Below are positions 10,858-23,199 of a DNA stretch of 64,000 bases, piece after piece. Under the pieces are notes generated by a model. The model worked only from the letters and a program-made list of their open reading frames with translations, ran no database searches and was not told where the DNA came from. Every line of letters begins with the position of its first letter. Positions within the stretch are counted from its first letter, which is position 1. Both the position numbers and the translations under genes were made by a program. Source of the stretch: Brassica napus (Eukaryota; Streptophyta; Magnoliopsida; Brassicales; Brassicaceae); NCBI RefSeq assembly GCF_020379485.1, contig NW_026015668.1, positions 124,001 to 188,000 of the forward strand, given 5' to 3'.

Positions 10858-11371
10858 TGTTTGAACGGGAAACAGTACTAAATAAGGAAATGTTCGATTT
10901 CAGATATGGATTTAAGAAAAGACGTCTTATTAATGGTCGGAAAAGCGTTTAATCGGTTACAAAGAAAGGAGATGCGCGACAGAAAGGAAACCGGAGCTCG
11001 GAGAGCTTGCCGGAAAAGTACAATACGGCGAGAGAATAAAGGTAAAACCCTAATCTAGCCGCCGAGTGTGTGTGAGTGATTTTGGATCCTCTTTACGTTG
11101 CGCCCCCATCCCCTTATATAGTCGACTTGGTGCACTTCTATGACCTAACTCGCGTCGTCTTCGTGGGCTCTTAACTCGTTGGACCGAGATATCCATTTTA
11201 CATCGAAGAGCCGTTGAGCCGGACGTGCCGAGTCGACGTGTGATTGACCAAAAGTACTATCGAGTCGCGCCGAGGAGTCGGCGCTCAAGCCGTCGGTCGA
11301 GCTGTTGCTACTCCTTATATGGGCCCATTTATCCTTCGGGCCTTGCGGGATGGTGAAATCCATCCCCTACA
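10858..11371 (-). repeat. 5' LTR of gypsy element
   Basis: On the minus strand this runs from TGTAGGGGATGG (11371) to TTCAAACA (10858) and is followed by TGGCGCCCACCATGGGGCC, a gypsy-type primer-binding site. A CTATATAAGG TATA box lies at 11111-11119, minus strand. No second LTR is in the window, so its age cannot be estimated. The base next to the LTR start already belongs to KAT2-like exon sequence. Confidence 0.75.
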
Positions 11372-11372
11372 C

Positions 11373-14125
11373 ATTGATATCATTCTTACCTTCTTCGTCG
11401 CTTATGTAGACAGCCACTCTTATATTCTAGTCGACAATCCTAAGAAAATAGCCATGAGGTAAGAAAAATTATATTACTCTAGTATGGTTTTGCGTTTTAA
11501 AAGTACTCATATTCTCATAACAAGTTATGTTTTTCAGGTACCTTTCTACTTGGTTTGTCTTTGATGTCTGCCCCACAGCTCCGTTTAAGTCATTGAGTCT
11601 TCTGTTCAACTACAAGGGAAGCCAAATAGGATTCACAGTTCTTAGCACGCTCAGGCTATGGCGTCTCAGACGAGTAAGCTTACTGTTTGCAAGGTTCATT
11701 TTCAATCTAAACCATAAGCAAACCATTTTATTTGAGGTTTATAAGAGTAACGTTTTCAAGAATCTACATGAATCTTAATCTCTCACCCTCATATTTCCAT
11801 TGCTTCAGACTCGAGAAAGATATCCGCTTCAACTACTTCTGGACACGATGCACAAAACTCATTTTGGTAAGTCCCAAAAACAGAGGAAACTCTTTTTTCT
11901 TTTCGTCTATAACTAGAACTTACCACGTATAGTTTTCAATATCAGGTCACTTTGTTTGCAGTACATTATGCTGGATGCTTCAACTACCTCATTGCAGATC
12001 TATATCCTAATCCAAGAAAAACATAGATTGGAGTTGTGTACGCAAATTTCAAGGAAGCAAGCTTATGGAGTAGATATTGGACTTCTCTTTACTGGTCAGT
12101 TACGACATTAACAACAACAGGATATGGAGACTTACATGCTGACCAAGAGAGATGTTGTCCAGTGTCTTGTACATGCTCTTCTACCTCGGTTTCACATCTT
12201 ACTTGATTGGAAATATGACTAACCTTGTTGTTCACTGGTCTAGCCACACCAAAGCCTTTGTAAGTTCACTTTACTTTCTTTTCGCTCGAGACCGGTCCAG
12301 AGATTTTGAAGGTATAAACAATTTAGTAAAAATATTAATAAAATTTTATGTTTAACAATTTGGGAGTTCTATGTTTTATATATATATTCTCTTAAAATTT
12401 GAGAGGCCCTAAGCCAATGTTTCAGGACCAACCCTCATGTCATCTGTTCTGTTAAACTAATACGAAAATCTAATTATTTTTCAATTTTTCAATTCAACAG
12501 AGAGATACTGTTACATCTGTTTCAGAGTTTGCATCAAGAAACCAACTCCCACCAAACATACATGACCAGATGTTATCACATATCTCCTTAGATTTCAAAA
12601 CAGAAGGTCTCAAACAAGAAGAGACGCTGAATGGTTTGCGCAAAGCGACTCGGTCAAGCATTGCAAACTATCTCTACCTCCACATTGCTCAGAACGTTTA
12701 CCTCTTCCAAGGAGTTTCTCATAACTTCCTCTTTCAGTTGGTACAAAAAAAATTTCATTTGTCAACTTTTTCTTGTTCATTTCTTTTCTCTAATGTGTCA
12801 TGTTATATTGTTCCAAAAAAGGTTTCAGATATCGATGCTGAGTACTTCCCACCCAGAGAAGATGTAATTATACAGAACGAATCTCATACTGATCTTTACA
12901 TTCTTGTCTCAGGGGCAGTGGTGACTGGTGAGTGACTTAGATTGAAAATCAATAACGTCATAGGAAAGTTGAAGTTACATTCTAACATTTTTACTCTCTC
13001 TCTCTCTCTGCTGTGATTGTACCGGAATTCACTGCTTACATTGACGGTGAAAATCAGGTATGCAGACAAAATATTTAACCACTAGATAATCAAGAAAATG
13101 GTCAAATAAGTTGTAATTAACATAATCCTCACATTCATGTAGATACATGGGAAAGCAGTTGTTGGAGATGCATTTGGAGAGATTGGTGTTTTATGCTATA
13201 CACCACAACCTTTCACTGTTAGGACAACGGAACTATCTCAAATTCTACGTGTACACAAAATCTCTCATTAGTGCTATGAGAGCTCATATTGAAGATGGAC
13301 GTATCATAATTAACAATCTCTTTATGGTAAGTAAGCAAGATGTCATTAATGGAAATTTAGTGTACTTTAGGTGTTTATTCACACAATGTCAACTCATTTT
13401 TATATGATGAAATTTTCAGAAACTTAGAGGGAAACAGTCAATAGCAATTGATGTTGCAAAACACCAACCAGACTTCCTCCTCCAGGAGTGGCTTGGTGGT
13501 GGTCTGAAGAGAGGTGAAGGAAATGCAAGTGATCAAGGAAAAGGACACAAATACTTACAACTGGATGACTCAGAAAACATTGATTTGGAGTTAACCAAAT
13601 GGATGGATTCAAGAAAAGATGGTTCTAGTGAAACGAGAAGAGGTCAAGAACGTAGGATAAAGATAGCGGAAGAGGAAAAACCAAACAAAGATTTTGCTGA
13701 GAAAAGTTTCTCTAATGTAGATGTTGCCTCATTAAAATTAACGTATCCACATTGCAGATTCAAACCTAGTAAACAAGAACCCGCAAAGCCGGAAGAAAAG
13801 AGAGTTACCATCCACTTGAAGTCACAAGGAAAAGATTTGCCGAAGCTGATAATCTTACCTGATTCCAAAGTAGAGCTTCTAGGACTTGCAGGTAAGATAA
13901 TTTACTTCTTAATGCGAAGTTTAAAGAAATTAACAAGAATTTGCAAAAGTAAAGAATTAATAAGAACACAAAGACTTCTCCATAAGGAATTTCTAATATT
14001 AAATGTGTAATTATGCAGGTGAGAAATTTGGAAAATAAAGCTTCACAGTGGTCACCAATGCGGAAAACGTTGAAATAGATGTCATTAGAGATGGCGAACA
14101 TTTGTTTTTTTACTATCAATGAGTA
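11373..14125 (+). pseudogene. KAT2: KAT2-like inward-rectifier K+ channel pseudogene
   Basis: Plant Shaker channels of the KAT1/KAT2 group carry K+ into guard cells at the plasma membrane. Recognisable exons are 11373-11458 (DIILTFFVAYVDSHSY, segments S2-S3), 11538-11693 (S4, RLWRLRRV), 11809-11866, 11946-12259 (pore TTTGYGD and S6), 12501-12740, 12822-12911, about 13018-13056, about 13141-13326, about 13420-13892 and about 14019-14122 (cyclic-nucleotide-binding and KHA domains). The C-terminal phrase QPDFLLQEWLGGG and the absence of ankyrin repeats favour KAT2 over AKT1. It is broken by an in-frame TAG at 12024 (a Trp in relatives), a frameshift at about 12150 after HADQER, damage at the exon end near 12912-12930, and a TAA at 14036. 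The first exons are lost at the gypsy LTR. Confidence 0.85.
12300..12430 (+). repeat. Dispersed repeat inside KAT2-like intron
   Basis: The phrase around AATTTGGGAGTT, a T/A stretch, CTCTTAAA, then GAG...CTAA..CAATGTTT recurs at about 15060-15145 in the same order. The two copies are diverged. This looks like an old small transposon inserted in the intron; the family is unknown. Confidence 0.4.
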
Positions 14126-17040
14126 CGAAGGTAAAGAGCCTTGATGTGACTTATTATTTACCATTTCCGTAGGCCCGAGACTATGATCCCCACTATGAAT
14201 CCAATCAGAACATGTACCTATCCTTTGACTAATTTTCAAAAATATGTTTTGAACGATCCCTAGAATTTGCAATCTAAATTTAAAACAACCAAAACGAATA
14301 ATCTAGACACCAAAGTAAAATAAAACGAATATTTATATCAAGTTTGAAGATCTATTATAATTACCTTGCACTCACGTCCTATTGTTTTTCATCTTTACTC
14401 TCTCTATTTCTCTTTCCAACCAAAACCCTTAGAGCCCAAAAAGAGAACCCTCAATGCAATCTTTACTTTGATAGGTATTATCAAAACGGTTCCAACAATT
14501 CAACGCAGTATGGACCACATATTTGACAGGTCGGTCGAGAATTGTTGTTGGATCCTTCGGATTGGGTTCATCTGGAAGAATTAACTTGTTGAAAGAACCT
14601 TTGTCCGCGTGTGGAAAACCCAATACGACCTCTGCTTCCAAGTTCCAACTCGTGAGTACCCACGTCCTCTGTTTCCTTTATTTGTGTAAACGGTCTTTTG
14701 TAATTGGAAAGCAGTACATCGGATGGAGCGTCATATGACTGTAATGGGGTAGCTTAACCGGAAGTGTTCCAGGCTTACAAAAACCCCAAACTCTTAAACT
14801 TCTTGTTTTTTCTTTGGGCTTCTAAAGATTACATTGAACTTCTCCTTTTGGACTCTAGTATACCCTACTCTCTTTTTCAACCGGAATATATAATTTGACG
14901 AAACATAAACTTCTCAAAAGCTTCATTGATATCTCTCATCCTCACGTTTGTCTTCCTCATCTCACCATCATCATCTTCGAATCAAGAATACCCACACTAA
15001 GGAAATGGCGACGAATCACCACACCAAAGCTGATCCTGAATTTTTTGAAGAAACTATAAAATATACTATTTTTAATAATTTGGGAGTTTATATATGTTTA
15101 TATAAATTGTCTCTTAAATTTTAGGAGCTCTACACTAATGTTTTACTTGACCCTCACACTTGAAGTTCAGAATCGTGAGTATAAGCTCTTGTTTCATGGT
15201 TTTTCCTTTTTTAAAACATCTCCTACATTATTTTATAGTAGTGGTGTGTCCGCGTTACGCGCGGGATATTCTTTGGATGCTTCGTATGATTCTGTTGGGA
15301 GATGTTATATTTTGACGGTTGATACTACCTAGCAAGCTTAGATTATGTTATTGTGTTCTGTAGTTGTTATGAATTGTTTTTTTCTTTTGAAATAGTTGTT
15401 ATGTATTGTTTCACATAATTTTTCTCTTTCGTTGTTCATTAGGATAATTGTTTCTACTAAACCGTAAATTAGTAATTTTTTTTAGGATAGATCACATTAT
15501 GCAATTATTGTATTATATCTTTAGTAGAAAGGGAAGGTTTCTTCTTTAAAATTTCTAACATTGGTTTTTCATATTATTGTGTTGCTGATTTTTGAATAGT
15601 AAATTTAATATAATGGCTAATTATTGGTTTATTTAGGTCAATAGCTGTGGACTACCATAGTTTGACAGTCGAATGGTTGTCTTGGTTGGATATGCCGAAG
15701 AGAAAAAGGTAGTTTCTCATACTATTTGAGTGGTTAGTGAAGAAAATGAATAGTATGTGGTGAAGAAGAGTAAGCATTTATATCTTATACATTATCGCGA
15801 GGTTGTTTGGTTTAGTTTTGGTTGTTGTATTAGTGGTTAGCGGTAAATTTTTTAATATGCACGTGAATTTTAGAGCTCAGATTGTATGCGATTTGGGGTG
15901 ACTGATGAAGGAGTGATAGGACACGAAAACTGATTTATTTATTTGGATTAAGTTTGGTGTATTGTACATTTGAATCTGGATGTTATATTTTATATTAATG
16001 TCATTTACGCTGCTGTTATTTTTTTGGTTTGCTATGTTTGAAGACCTTAATTTCCACATAACTTTTTTTCTTTTTTGGACTAATTTTTTTTTATCTGTTC
16101 ACATGGGTTTTTCTTGGTCACATGTGTTGTGTTTAGTAATTTTTGATCTAATATTGTAGAATAGTGGCTGACCATATTCCGTATTTATTCGTATTTTTGT
16201 AATAAAATCTATCTTATATCAGTAGGCTGCGGTAATATTTGTGTGTATCATCTTTAAGTTAAGCATTGAGTCCAACTTTCCAATCATCTTCTACTTAGCC
16301 AACTTTCCAAGCATTTCGTATTTATTCGTATTTTTGTAATGAAATCCATCTTATAGCCTCATCTTCTACTTAGCCAATATGTTGATAAACCAGACGTTCG
16401 TAGAAGGGATCCATTTAGAACGAAACAACTTCTTTGTGGATCTTAGAGCAAGTCTAATGATAAGATATATATGAATATCTAAACATTAAAAAAAAAGCAG
16501 GAGAGAAACAATTATAAAAGTTCTCATAACTTTTGAAATCTCATAAGATATTTTAATTGACATGTGTCAATTTATTTTGGGTTGGTTATTTAAGAAAATA
16601 TATTTAATTTAATATAAAGTTGTATTAGAATCATGGTATTAATGTGTTTAGCGTTGAGACACCTCATTTGCTTGATCATCAAGGATTTAGGAGATAGATC
16701 GCACTTTGAACGTCCTAGTGGTCTAATAAACTTAGTGGCTCCATTTTGGTTTTCCAAAATCACGTCCTTTCTAGTTTGTTAACTAAGAAAGAAGAGTTTT
16801 AAAATTCAATTTTTTTTGAGCTAGCTTGTGAACTAACTTATAGATGAGAAGCTGAGTTTGTATATTCATTTTTTTCAAGCTGTCTGTGTTTGTCTGGGAA
16901 ATAAAAAAGAAATGATAACTTCCATATATTTTTTAAGTAAAGTTTTGGCCCAATAGGTTTCTTTGTGACCAAGCCAAGAAAAAAAAAAACAAACAAAAAA
17001 CGACTTTAAAATGATTCCTAGTCGGGAGATCGTAGATAAT
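14126..17040. other. Spacer with repeat fragments, no gene called
   Basis: I see no convincing gene. Short open stretches at 14345-14740 show no recognisable domain. At 15060-15145 lies the second copy of the repeat found in the KAT2-like intron. At 15243-15268 a GC-rich hairpin (CCGCG..CGCGG) next to AGTAGTGG resembles a decayed Helitron 3' end on the minus strand. A phrase TTTATTCGTATTTTTGTAAT occurs at about 16183 and again at about 16320, a local duplication. The remainder is AT-rich. Confidence 0.4.
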
Positions 17041-17120
17041 TTATTGAAGCTTAAAAGAAGATAAAAAGGAAGGAAGAGCAGTAATGGGCATTGGACTTGG
17101 TCACTTCCAAAGCTGTAAAA

Positions 17121-17826
17121 CTAACCAGTACGTGTGTTTTCTATGTTGCGGACATCCTCCTTAAGTGTTGCACCTTCAGCTGTGACTCCTCCCCAAACAG
17201 GCTCTTGGTGAACGCCACTAATGGCCCCTGTAGCCTCCTCTGTCCCTTCACAAGCTGCCAACCCAGGGTGGTTTAGTTTTAAATGCTCTAGCTCCAGGCA
17301 TATCATATTCAGAGTTATTATTAGGCCCCTGCGCATGAACAATATAAAAGGCTGAAGACCTAAGAACAATAACTTGTGGACATGTTTACCAACTGTTTAA
17401 ACTTACTTTCCAGTAAAAGTTCGGGAGTGGTGAACATTGTTTGCGGTCGTAGATCTTAGATATTGTGAATGACAAATGCTTTGAAGAGAAGTTGAGTGGT
17501 AAAAGCTTCAACAGAAAAGTGAAGTGCTTCCTAGCAAATCCTTTAAGCACTGTGGTAGCGGTCTTTGATCTGGTTCAACCACACCTGAATCCTGAACAAA
17601 AAATGTTGTTTAGTTTTTCTGCAGTTATGTTTGTAGAGAGTGTTACCCTTGAATTTACGGAGCTATCCGTATTAGTTACCGTAAGATGTGCAACATCTGA
17701 ATAGTTGAGAGGTTGCAGGGACATCGAGGAAACACCTGCTAAAAATTTCATGGACCTCTGCAAGGAAAAAACGAATCTGGTCAGTGCGTTGGAATTTAAG
17801 CAAGAGAAGTAAAGGAAACACATCAA
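17121..17826 (-). other. Unrecognised possible gene remnant
   Basis: Base composition rises here and open stretches appear on the minus strand: 83 codons at 17826-17575 (with LQPLNYSDVAHLTVTNTDSS) and 82 codons at 17369-17121 (with AACEGTEEATGAISGVHQEP). They are separated by stops. Together they look like eroded exons of a host gene, but I do not recognise the family. The plus-strand frames are no better. Confidence 0.3.
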
Positions 17827-18229
17827 AACATCTCTATAGTTAAAGAATCATATATTAAATAAACAAATGCTGCAATAGTACAGTTGTGAATATAGATATA
17901 ACTTTTTCCAATCTTGAGGTGAATGTACTCGTAGGAACTTTTTCTAAGTTTATGCTTCTTTCAATAGTATTCTTTGAACACCTTATGAGTCATTCTAGCC
18001 CTCTTAACGGAGACACGTCAGCAAACACACTCCTTAGGTTTCCAATTGTTAACTGTTTTTTTTCAACTATCTCTTCTACTCCCTTCACTACCATCTAGAA
18101 TCAAGACTCTAATCTCTAGCTAGTATCTACTTGTGAAAGAGTCCTAGAAGAGCAATCATCACATACTAATACAGAGAAAGGCTAGTATGCAGAGATAAAG
18201 GAAGAAGATTCATAGCCATTGGGATGAAG

Positions 18230-18860
18230 ATTTTGCCATCACCATGCAGTCTCCAAAATCTCTTTAAGATTTGTATGCTTAGCTGTCCACTCTGATCTTG
18301 CTTGGATCGCTGTACACCTCTGCGAATCTCATGCCCTTCTTTCCAAGTAATCGACCGCTGTTCTTTCAGGCTTCCACAATCTCCTTCACCGACCTACCTG
18401 CTCACATAGAAACAAAGCACATACTTTCTCTAAAATTCATTCGCTTATTTTTTCATTTAGTGGAGAATCTATTTGCATATATACAGGAACTTTCCTGGTC
18501 CCAATATTGAAGATTCCAATTTTGTGAAGCTTAGCCTTTTCAAGATCTTTAACATGAGCGAGCATCAACGAAGTATGTCACATCTATGTAATCACGTATG
18601 CAAGTCGCATCAAGAGTCTTGTAGTCTGTTCCTTTAATATGCAGACCAAAACAAAATAAACACCAAACAAAGATTGGTATGGGTGGATCAAATGACACAA
18701 AGCAAAGAGAGCGATAGTTACCTGTACAACAGGAATGATGTCTCGCCCAGCATCAAAGCAAGCACCAGAGATCCTTCCATGCTCTCTAAGTTGATAGTGA
18801 GACGATAAGATGAGCTAAGCCGTCTTCTGTAACTCCATATAAACTGTTATAGGAAATTGA
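18230..18860 (-). pseudogene. UDP-arabinose 4-epimerase (UXE/MUR4-like) pseudogene
   Basis: Minus-strand pieces match the C-terminal half of plant UDP-D-xylose/UDP-arabinose 4-epimerase, the Golgi enzyme that makes UDP-arabinose for wall polysaccharides. In order they are [20 protein letters not shown] (about 18780), KGTDYKT then CIRDYIDVT (about 18610-18560), [20 protein letters not shown] (18555-18490), a GRSVKEIVEA-like piece (18390) and FAEVYSDPSKI (about 18330). It ends at a HPNGYES-like piece (18250). Stops and shifts separate the blocks, for example TAG before REHGRIS and a slip after YFVDA. The N-terminal NAD-binding half is absent. Confidence 0.7.
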
Positions 18861-19039
18861 AGAAATGATGGAAGCTGAAAGGATGAAGAAGTTGTCGATT
18901 CCACGATTGAATGCTATCATTAACCTCTATCAATTAATCGACGGGAGTGGAGCATTAAACTAACTTCATCGGTTACAAACATTCGACGGCAGCTTGGAAT
19001 CTCTACGAAAGAGACGAAGATACATAAGGATTCAGTGGT

Positions 19040-20930
19040 GGGCATGCTAAACCTATTTTTGATGAACTATTAAAATAAATTTAAATGGTCCAACGACCAA
19101 ATAAAAGACTGAAGCATAAAAATGAACCGATAAAATACTGCAGCTAAAGTGAAATGGGGCTACGATACTTAACGGTGGCCCAAATTAACAATTGAAAAAA
19201 GGAGCTGCCACGTGTTGGGATTCGCCCCTCCCTCCATGATGATGACGTGGTGCAACGAAAAAAGAGCGAATGCAATTTTTTGGTTATAGATTTTATTCCA
19301 TATTTTATTTCAAAATAGAGTGGAAAATAGAGTAATGAACAAAAATTAGAAGTATTATTCCATTATGATTTATAGGTTTGCATTTTGATTTTCCAATGCA
19401 TAGATTTGCATTATGGGTTATGTATTAAATTTAAGTATTATATTTAAATATCTAATTTTATATAAATGAATTAATTAGCTATGTGATATAGCTATGCTGC
19501 AAGAGTTTTTGAGATTGATTGTTTGCAGTTTTTAAAATGGTTTTTGGTTTTCGATTTTCTAAAATCTACTTTTTTACCGATCAAGATTTTTGAAAAATAG
19601 ATTCCCTAAAATTTAGGGAAACCAGATTTTGAAATAACTACCTACTTCTTAGCAAAAACTAAAAACCACATTTTTTTGGTTTCCTTAAACAATGTACGTA
19701 ACTTTTGTTTTTTGTTTTTTTTTTAATATTATTTCTATATTTGAGCATTAATATAGTATAAATAAATAAAAATAGATTAGTGATAATTTAGTAACTATTC
19801 CAAATTACTAAGAATCAACAAAAAATGTTGTCTATCATTTAAATTTAAATTCTAAAACTACAAAATAATCTATATCAGTAAAAAAAAAATTCTTTTGTTG
19901 GATATAAAGGGCCTTTTTAATAATAATTTTAATTTTTATTAAAATAACTTAGAATCAAATTTAAGAAGAATAATATTTATAACACAGCTTAATTTTACCA
20001 AAGCTATTACAGTTGAATAATATTTTATCTAATAATGAACCGATAGCCACATTTTTTAATTTAATTTATTAAATTATAAAATAATTTAATAAAAAATTAA
20101 AACTAATTAATAAAAAAAAAGAAAATTAATTTTTAAAATTTAACCAATACAAAAAAAATATGTATAAATTTAGTTGTATTGATGTACCGTTTAATAATTT
20201 TAGCTAGATTATGTATAAATATAGTAAAATTATAAAGCAAAGTATATATAACTTATGTTTAAACACAGAATTAAAATTTTAAGTTTATGTTTAAACATAA
20301 AATTATATTTGTTTTTGCTGTTTTTTAAAAATAAAATAAACTTATATGTGTTTTGGTAATGATATTATATTTTTTATTTTCAGAATAAATATTTTACTAT
20401 TGATAATATTTTCATTTCATTATTTTGTAAACAAAAGCCAAAAACTAAAAACTAAAATCTAAAATTACCAATCATGTTTTTCAAAAAACTAAAATCTACT
20501 GCAAAATCAAAAACCAAAAACAAAAATCTAAAATGCAAAAACCAAAAACCAAAATCCAAAAACTAGAAACCAAACAAACAATCATCCCCTTTGTCGATTC
20601 TATTTCTATGCGTAAGGGTCGAAGTAACACATAGCTTTCATGTGCGACTAGCCGCCAGTATAAGTTTCTTTTTTCTTGAACAATAAACTGTTTTTGTTTA
20701 TTGACTATTATTTTAGGATATCCATATGTATAATTTACACGTTAACGAGAACAACAAAAGTATATATATATATATATATTATTATTTTTACAAAGGTTTA
20801 TATATAATTTAACTATTTACCGAAATTTGATTGAAATGTTAAACTGAATATGGAATTATATCTTAGATAATTTTTTTTTTTGTTTTGCATAACTATCCTA
20901 ACCAATCGCCTTGTTATATCTTCTCGATAA
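19040..20930. other. AT-rich spacer containing an inverted-repeat element
   Basis: No coding potential is visible on either strand. Apart from the inverted-repeat element at 19517-20583 and a (TA)n run at about 20761-20779, I see nothing. Confidence 0.5.
19517..20583. repeat. Non-autonomous element with subterminal inverted repeats
   Basis: The left end reads GATTGTTTG, then phrases such as GGTTTTTGGTTTTCGATTTT. The right end is the mirror: repeated ACCAAAAACCAAAATCC phrases and CAAACAATC at 20575-20583. The interior is AT-rich and non-coding. This structure suits a non-autonomous DNA transposon of about 1.07 kb, possibly hAT or Mutator related. No target duplication was settled. Confidence 0.45.
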
Positions 20931-20938
20931 CTTTCCCT

Positions 20939-22897
20939 CTAACACAGTCTAACCCCAATCATCGCCAATATCAAAATTTTCCAATACTTCAAGGTTGACT
21001 TTGCCTGTAAAAAGAAACAAAATAGAATTCGTTATTACACATATAGTGCTTCCAGAATCATCTATTCTCGCTGTAACCCCAATCTTTATGGATTTAAAAA
21101 ACAAACCATACTAATTGCTTTGTACCTTAGTGGCAGAAGATGAATACGTGATAGATTTTGAAGTCGCAGTTGTAGTACTAGTAGTAGACATCGTGGAGAA
21201 TCCCAAATCGTAAGCCAATGATCCATCTGGTTGAAATATTCCATAATTCTTCTCCGAAATAGGACCAGGTTTCATATCCTCATTGAACAATGCGAATATA
21301 TAGACCTCTAGCCTGGAACTCCGTCTGGCCGGAGTCCCTTCTCCGGCGAACTGTCTCATCATAAGATTCCTTATATACGTGGCAGCATTCAAAGGAGACG
21401 CTCCAATCTCTCCAACATCTCCTTTGGAAGGCCAACCTGTTTCCGCAACCCTAACTTCTATGTTACGGTACCCTAATTTCGCAGCAGCGAAAGCAGCCGC
21501 ATCTACTTGAGCATACATCATGTTGTCATAGTGTAGTCCTGTGTTGGGATCGGTCATGCCGATGTTACGATTGAATAGAACGTAGTCGATAGGGATTGTG
21601 TTAGGGTTATCTTTGTAGGCGAAGTAAGGGTAAGCATTGATCCAAAAAGGAGATCGCGTGGCTTCCAAGAATCGTAGAAATTGTTGCATCACGGAGGTAA
21701 CCTCCGGCTTGAAACTTCCGGCTGATGGAGGATAAGATTCGGCTAGGACGGCGAGAGAGCTTGGAGACGAGACTTGAATGTATCTGTCTAAACCTAACTG
21801 GAACAAGGCTTTGTGGATGTTGATAATTGCTGGCATCATGTATCTATTACAAACCACAAAGACAAAATAAAATCAAAATAGTATTATTGTATAAAAAAAA
21901 AAGTATTATTGTATAAAAACTATAATACAATACTGTAAAATGGTATGTAAAGGTCTAAATCTGAATGTAACTAATTAGATTGAGATGTAATGATTATTTG
22001 TTACCTGATTAAACTAGAGTCTTCGTCGGTGAAAAGCTCGTTTCCGACCATGATTCCGGTGATACTTGTGGCCGGAATATAGGGTTTGATGTGGGAATTC
22101 ACCCACTGGAGAGCTTGTTGAGGATCTTGTAACAACGTTAAGACCTGATTTTCGATGGTGACGATGATCTCTATGTTTGAATTTGCAAAGGAACTAAGAA
22201 TTTGAGGATTTGTGTCGTATATTCTTGTTTTGTTAATCCTTAGAGATCTCAAGAGGTTAATAACTTTATCAGGTGAAGGCAAATTGTCACCAACTTGTCC
22301 GTAATTGATGCCAAGAGATGCAACACTTTGTAGTACATTCCCTGAATTTATTTTCAATAGAAGGATTGGAAATTATAGAAATTACTGACATGCAAAATCT
22401 ATTATACTAAACAAATATTGAAAATCAGTAGGTTTCCAAAGTATTATCAAGAGCATCTCTATTAGTAAGATGCTCAAACCAATAAAAAATATTATCTTTA
22501 TATAATTTAAATAAATAACTATTTTAAAAATAATTATATTTTATTTGTAAAAGGAATTAAACCAGTCACATGACTCACATGGTGCCAATGGATTAAAAGA
22601 CTTTCATAATATTTTTCGATTGTTAAAAAATTTCTCATAATTTATTTTATTTTTTCAATGTTTTTTAATTACGGATACGCTCCCTCAAATATAAGTAATG
22701 AAGATGCTCTAAATTTTATAATAATGAATTGACACGACTAAATCATTGTCGTAAAATTCGGCGTAACTTGACAAATTTTAAAATCTCATATGAAAATATA
22801 AATAACTATGAAAAACTAAATCACCTGAGAAAACTAGAGAAATCAGGAGAAAAACATTAATGAGATTAGGAAGTCTCGTGACTGTTCTTGAGGTCAT
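20939..22897 (-). CDS. Glucan endo-1,3-beta-glucosidase, GH17, GPI type
   Basis: Four exons read cleanly on the minus strand: 22897-22825, 22341-22005, 21843-21126 and 21004-20939, giving 397 residues with all splice sites GT-AG. Exon 1 encodes a signal peptide (LPNLINVFLLISLVFSG). The GH17 barrel follows, starting SLGINYGQVGDNLPSP. The proton donor lies in GIMVGNELF and the nucleophile in VAETGWPSKG. A Ser/Thr-rich tail and a 21-residue end with a hydrophobic core (WKILILAMIGV) suggest a GPI signal. The enzyme hydrolyses 1,3-beta-glucan (callose) in the wall or at plasmodesmata. If the last intron is not spliced, the protein ends at 21111 after 380 residues without the tail. No lesion is seen. 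Confidence 0.85.
22450..22710. repeat. MITE in intron 1 of the GH17 gene
   Basis: The element starts AGAGCATCTCTATTAG and ends with the inverse GATGCTCT, about 261 bases, AT-rich and non-coding. It lies wholly inside the first intron of the glucanase gene. Elements with GAGCATCT termini are common in Brassicaceae genomes. Confidence 0.55.
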
Positions 22898-22948
22898 GTT
22901 GAGGAGAGATATTGTGAACCTTTTCGGTTTTAAGAAAGTGTTTAAGGA

Positions 22949-22960
22949 ATATATATAGAC
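22949..22960 (-). promoter_or_regulatory. TATA box of the GH17 gene
   Basis: On the minus strand CTATATATATTCC lies about 55 bases before the glucanase ATG. This leaves room for a short 5' leader. It is the only clear TATA motif in the immediate upstream region. Confidence 0.55.
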
Positions 22961-23142
22961 TACACAAGAAGCCAGCCAAGTTGAAAAATACTTTTCTTTG
23001 CTTGTTTGTTTTTTGTTTTCTCTGTGGTTTTATCTATAATTTATTTTGTAACAGGAAAGGTTTAGTTTTGAAGGTTTTGATTTTTTAATGCTTTTAGCTG
23101 TTTTGCTTTGCCTTCCCTATATCACTTTTCACATTTGTGCCT

Positions 23143-23158
23143 TTTTATCCATTGAGGG

Positions 23159-23199
<41 letters not shown>

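Larger units (their letters stand above)
6516..11371 (-). mobile_element. Ty3/gypsy element, 3' truncated
   Basis: A minus-strand gypsy element with 5' LTR, gag, protease, reverse transcriptase, RNase H and an additional RVT_3-type RNase H, in that order from 11371 downwards. The extra RNase H domain is typical of the Tat/Athila-side lineages of plant gypsy elements. Integrase and the 3' LTR are missing: the sequence is cut inside the RVT_3 domain at 6515. Gag and pol have several stops and frameshifts. The LTR lies directly against an exon of the KAT2-like gene. Confidence 0.8.

Noticed and set aside
21900..22000. Possible frameshift in the GH17 gene between the two main coding blocks
   Set aside because: Clean GT-AG borders (22005 donor, 21843 acceptor) join the frames exactly, so this is an intron.
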